Assembly: GCF_001418015.1 (NCBI RefSeq)
Contig: NZ_LIQG01000026.1
Coordinates: 62,001 to 126,000, forward strand
Reading direction: 5' to 3'
Source: Lacinutrix mariniflava
Lineage (GTDB): Bacteria; Bacteroidota; Bacteroidia; Flavobacteriales; Flavobacteriaceae
DNA length: 64,000 nt
Each line of letters starts with the position of its first letter. The stretch's first letter is position 1. This document shows positions 62,528 through 64,000 of this stretch, in pieces. Both the position numbers and the translations under genes were made by a program. The notes under the pieces were generated by a model. It was not told the DNA's origin. It searched no databases and saw only the letters and a program-made list of their open reading frames with translations.

Positions 62528-63037
62528 ATGATTGTTGCAGAAACAAACAGATTAACTATTTCTAAATTTACAATTGAAGATGCTCCTTTCTTCATGGCGT
62601 TAGTTAATTCACCAAACTGGTTAAAATATATAGGCGATAGAAATGTTAAAACAATTAAACAGGCTGAAGATAGTATAACAAACAGTCATTTAAAAAGTTA
62701 TAAAACCAATGGTTTTGGCTTTTACGTATTACGTTTAAAAGAAACCTTAGAACCTATTGGCACCTGTGGATTAATTAAAAGAGAGGAATTAGAAAATATA
62801 GATTTTGGTTTTGCTATGTTACCAGGATATGAAGGTTTAGGCTTCGGACTTGAATCTTCGCAAGCCATTATTGAAATAGCAAAATCAAACTTTAAAATCG
62901 AAAAACTAGTTGCAATAACACTAGAAATAAACAAAAACTCGATAAAATTATTAGAAAAATTAGGCTTCAGTTTCGAAAAAAAAGTAAAACCCTTTGAGGA
63001 TAACAAAGAACTACTGTTATTTGCAAAAACATTATAA
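62528..63037 (+). CDS. GNAT acetyltransferase, RimJ/RimL type
   Basis: 169 aa. ETNRLTISKFTIEDAPFFMALVNSPNW at the start and GFAMLPGYEGLGFGLESSQAII (acetyl-CoA loop region) with a C-terminal LEINKNSIKLLEKLGF, the pattern of RimJ/RimL-like N-acetyltransferases. Substrate unknown. Followed after 6 bases by the DUF4286 gene. Confidence 0.88.
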   Translation: MIVAETNRLTISKFTIEDAPFFMALVNSPNWLKYIGDRNVKTIKQAEDSITNSHLKSYKTNGFGFYVLRLKETLEPIGTCGLIKREELENIDFGFAMLPGYEGLGFGLESSQAIIEIAKSNFKIEKLVAITLEINKNSIKLLEKLGFSFEKKVKPFEDNKELLLFAKTL

Positions 63038-63043
63038 TAAAAA

Positions 63044-63367
63044 ATGATAATTTACAACGTTACAGTAAACATAGACGATAGTGCACACGACCAATGGTTA
63101 GAATGGATTAAAAATCATATTCCAAAGGTATTAGCAACAGGAAAGTTTAAAGAAGCGAAGCTTACTAAGGTTTTAATCGAGGAAGAAATGGGCGGTCAAA
63201 CCTACTCTATTCAATACAGAGCACATTCTCGCGAAGCATTAGATTTATACTATAAAGAAGACGCAGACCTTTTAAGAACAGAAGCAGCAAAACTATTTGC
63301 AGACAAAATGCTTGCATTTAGAACAGAGCTTGAACTTGTAGATGAATACACTGTAGATATTAAATAA
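63044..63367 (+). CDS. DUF4286 family protein, 107 aa
   Basis: Small ferredoxin-like alpha/beta protein: MIIYNVTVNIDDSAHDQWLEW, then LIEEEMGGQTYSIQYRAHS and FADKMLAFRTELELVDEY. DUF4286 proteins commonly sit next to rsmA in Flavobacteriia, as here (60 bases before it). Function unknown. Confidence 0.88.
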   Translation: MIIYNVTVNIDDSAHDQWLEWIKNHIPKVLATGKFKEAKLTKVLIEEEMGGQTYSIQYRAHSREALDLYYKEDADLLRTEAAKLFADKMLAFRTELELVDEYTVDIK

Positions 63368-63427
63368 TAGAGTTAGTTTTGTTGTTCTATATTCTAGCAT
63401 AGAAATCATCTAAAAAAATATTTTCAA

Positions 63428-64000
63428 ATGGCAAAAAAATTTCACAATCCTCACCAAGTAAAAGCAAAGAAGTTTTTAGGTCAGCATTTTTTAGAAGATG
63501 AAACTATTGCAGAACAAATTGGAGATGCATTATCATTAAAAGGTTACGATAAAGTACTAGAAATTGGTCCAGGAATGGGAGTCTTAACCAAATTCTTACT
63601 TAAAAGACCTTTAACACTTTACGCAATTGAAATAGACACAGAAAGTGTAGAATACCTTAAAAACAATTATCTAAACCTTGCGCCAAGAATTATAGAAAAA
63701 GATTTTTTAAAGTACGATGTTTCCGAAACTTTTGGAGACGAACCTTTTGCTATATGTGGTAATTTTCCATATAACATTTCTACACAAATTGTTTTTAAAA
63801 CCTTAGAATTAAGAGATCAAATTCCTGAATTCTCTGGGATGTTTCAAAAAGAAGTAGCTCAACGTATTTGCTCTAAAGAAGGCAGTAAAGTTTACGGTAT
63901 TCTATCTGTACTAACTCAGGCTTTTTATGAAGCCGAATACTTATTTACCGTTCCACCAACCGTTTTTAATCCACCTCCAAAAGTAGAATCTGGAGTATTA
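63428..64000 (+). CDS. rsmA: 16S rRNA dimethyladenosine transferase, 3' truncated by window edge
   Basis: 191 codons are visible and the frame is open to the last base. Dimethylates A1518/A1519 (E. coli numbering) of 16S r[21 protein letters not shown] start, SAM-binding [11 protein letters not shown], acidic [12 protein letters not shown] and the catalytic motif GNFPYNIST (NxPY type, here NFPY) are all present. The ORF has no stop in the window. Also known as ksgA. Confidence 0.96.
   Translation, partial: MAKKFHNPHQVKAKKFLGQHFLEDETIAEQIGDALSLKGYDKVLEIGPGMGVLTKFLLKRPLTLYAIEIDTESVEYLKNNYLNLAPRIIEKDFLKYDVSETFGDEPFAICGNFPYNISTQIVFKTLELRDQIPEFSGMFQKEVAQRICSKEGSKVYGILSVLTQAFYEAEYLFTVPPTVFNPPPKVESGVL

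Overview
The window looks like chromosomal DNA of a member of the Flavobacteriaceae (Bacteroidota), probably marine. The DNA is strongly AT-rich. Many starts are preceded by the Bacteroidota promoter -7 element TAnnTTTG and not by a Shine-Dalgarno sequence. Two secreted proteases carry type IX secretion C-terminal domains. The gene set (TonB receptor with carboxypeptidase-like N-domain, PorO/P-type porin, NrdB with an ATP-cone, DUF4286, DUF3109) is typical of the family. I cannot name a genus. There is no rRNA, no CRISPR array and no insertion sequence; one tRNA (Leu, CAA) is present.

Layout. 1-3175: end of a CHAT-protease gene, a retropepsin-like protease and a NarL/LuxR response regulator, followed by about 1 kb holding three near-identical regulated promoters. 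Each consists of a 7-2-7 palindrome and a -7 element at fixed distance, leading into a short terminator-ended RNA; a 34-codon membrane peptide follows the third. 3194-7813 (-): 2-oxoglutarate dehydrogenase E2 and E1 with two small genes between them. 7929-9786: an outer-membrane-like protein and a prenyl diphosphate synthase. 9911-16553: TetR plus a complete RND efflux operon. 16650-23469: aspS, two small envelope genes, a ClC channel, tadA and a TonB-like protein. 23523-29448: M36 protease, dxs, dgt. 29530-38052: a phosphate-acquisition region (TonB receptor, lipoprotein, MORN protein, porin, PiT transporter). Its promoters share 11-bp-period TAACATT repeats resembling Pho boxes, and it includes a candidate Pho-linked small RNA. 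38115-41580: chromate transporter, OmpA lipoprotein, a 38-residue basic protein, an unknown protein and two candidate small RNAs. 41809-44891 (-): class I ribonucleotide reductase with the ATP-cone on NrdB. 45449-45720: relic of a sensor histidine kinase. 45724-53262: DUF3109, MarC, FAD protein, S41 protease, dCMP deaminase, HupE, tRNA-Leu, prs, rplY, pth. 53319-64000: a large metalloprotease, ribF, HTTM protein, a structured RNA before serS, TPR protein, GNAT, DUF4286 and the start of rsmA.

The most unusual parts are the protease/response-regulator locus with its three matched promoters (2202-3000) and the Pho-like regulon with its small RNA (29530-35760). Start sites were moved inward from the longest ORF where a promoter element, signal peptide or tRNA overlapped the longer form (idsA, tetR, tadA, TonB receptor, MORN gene, nrdB, hupE, serS, TPR gene).
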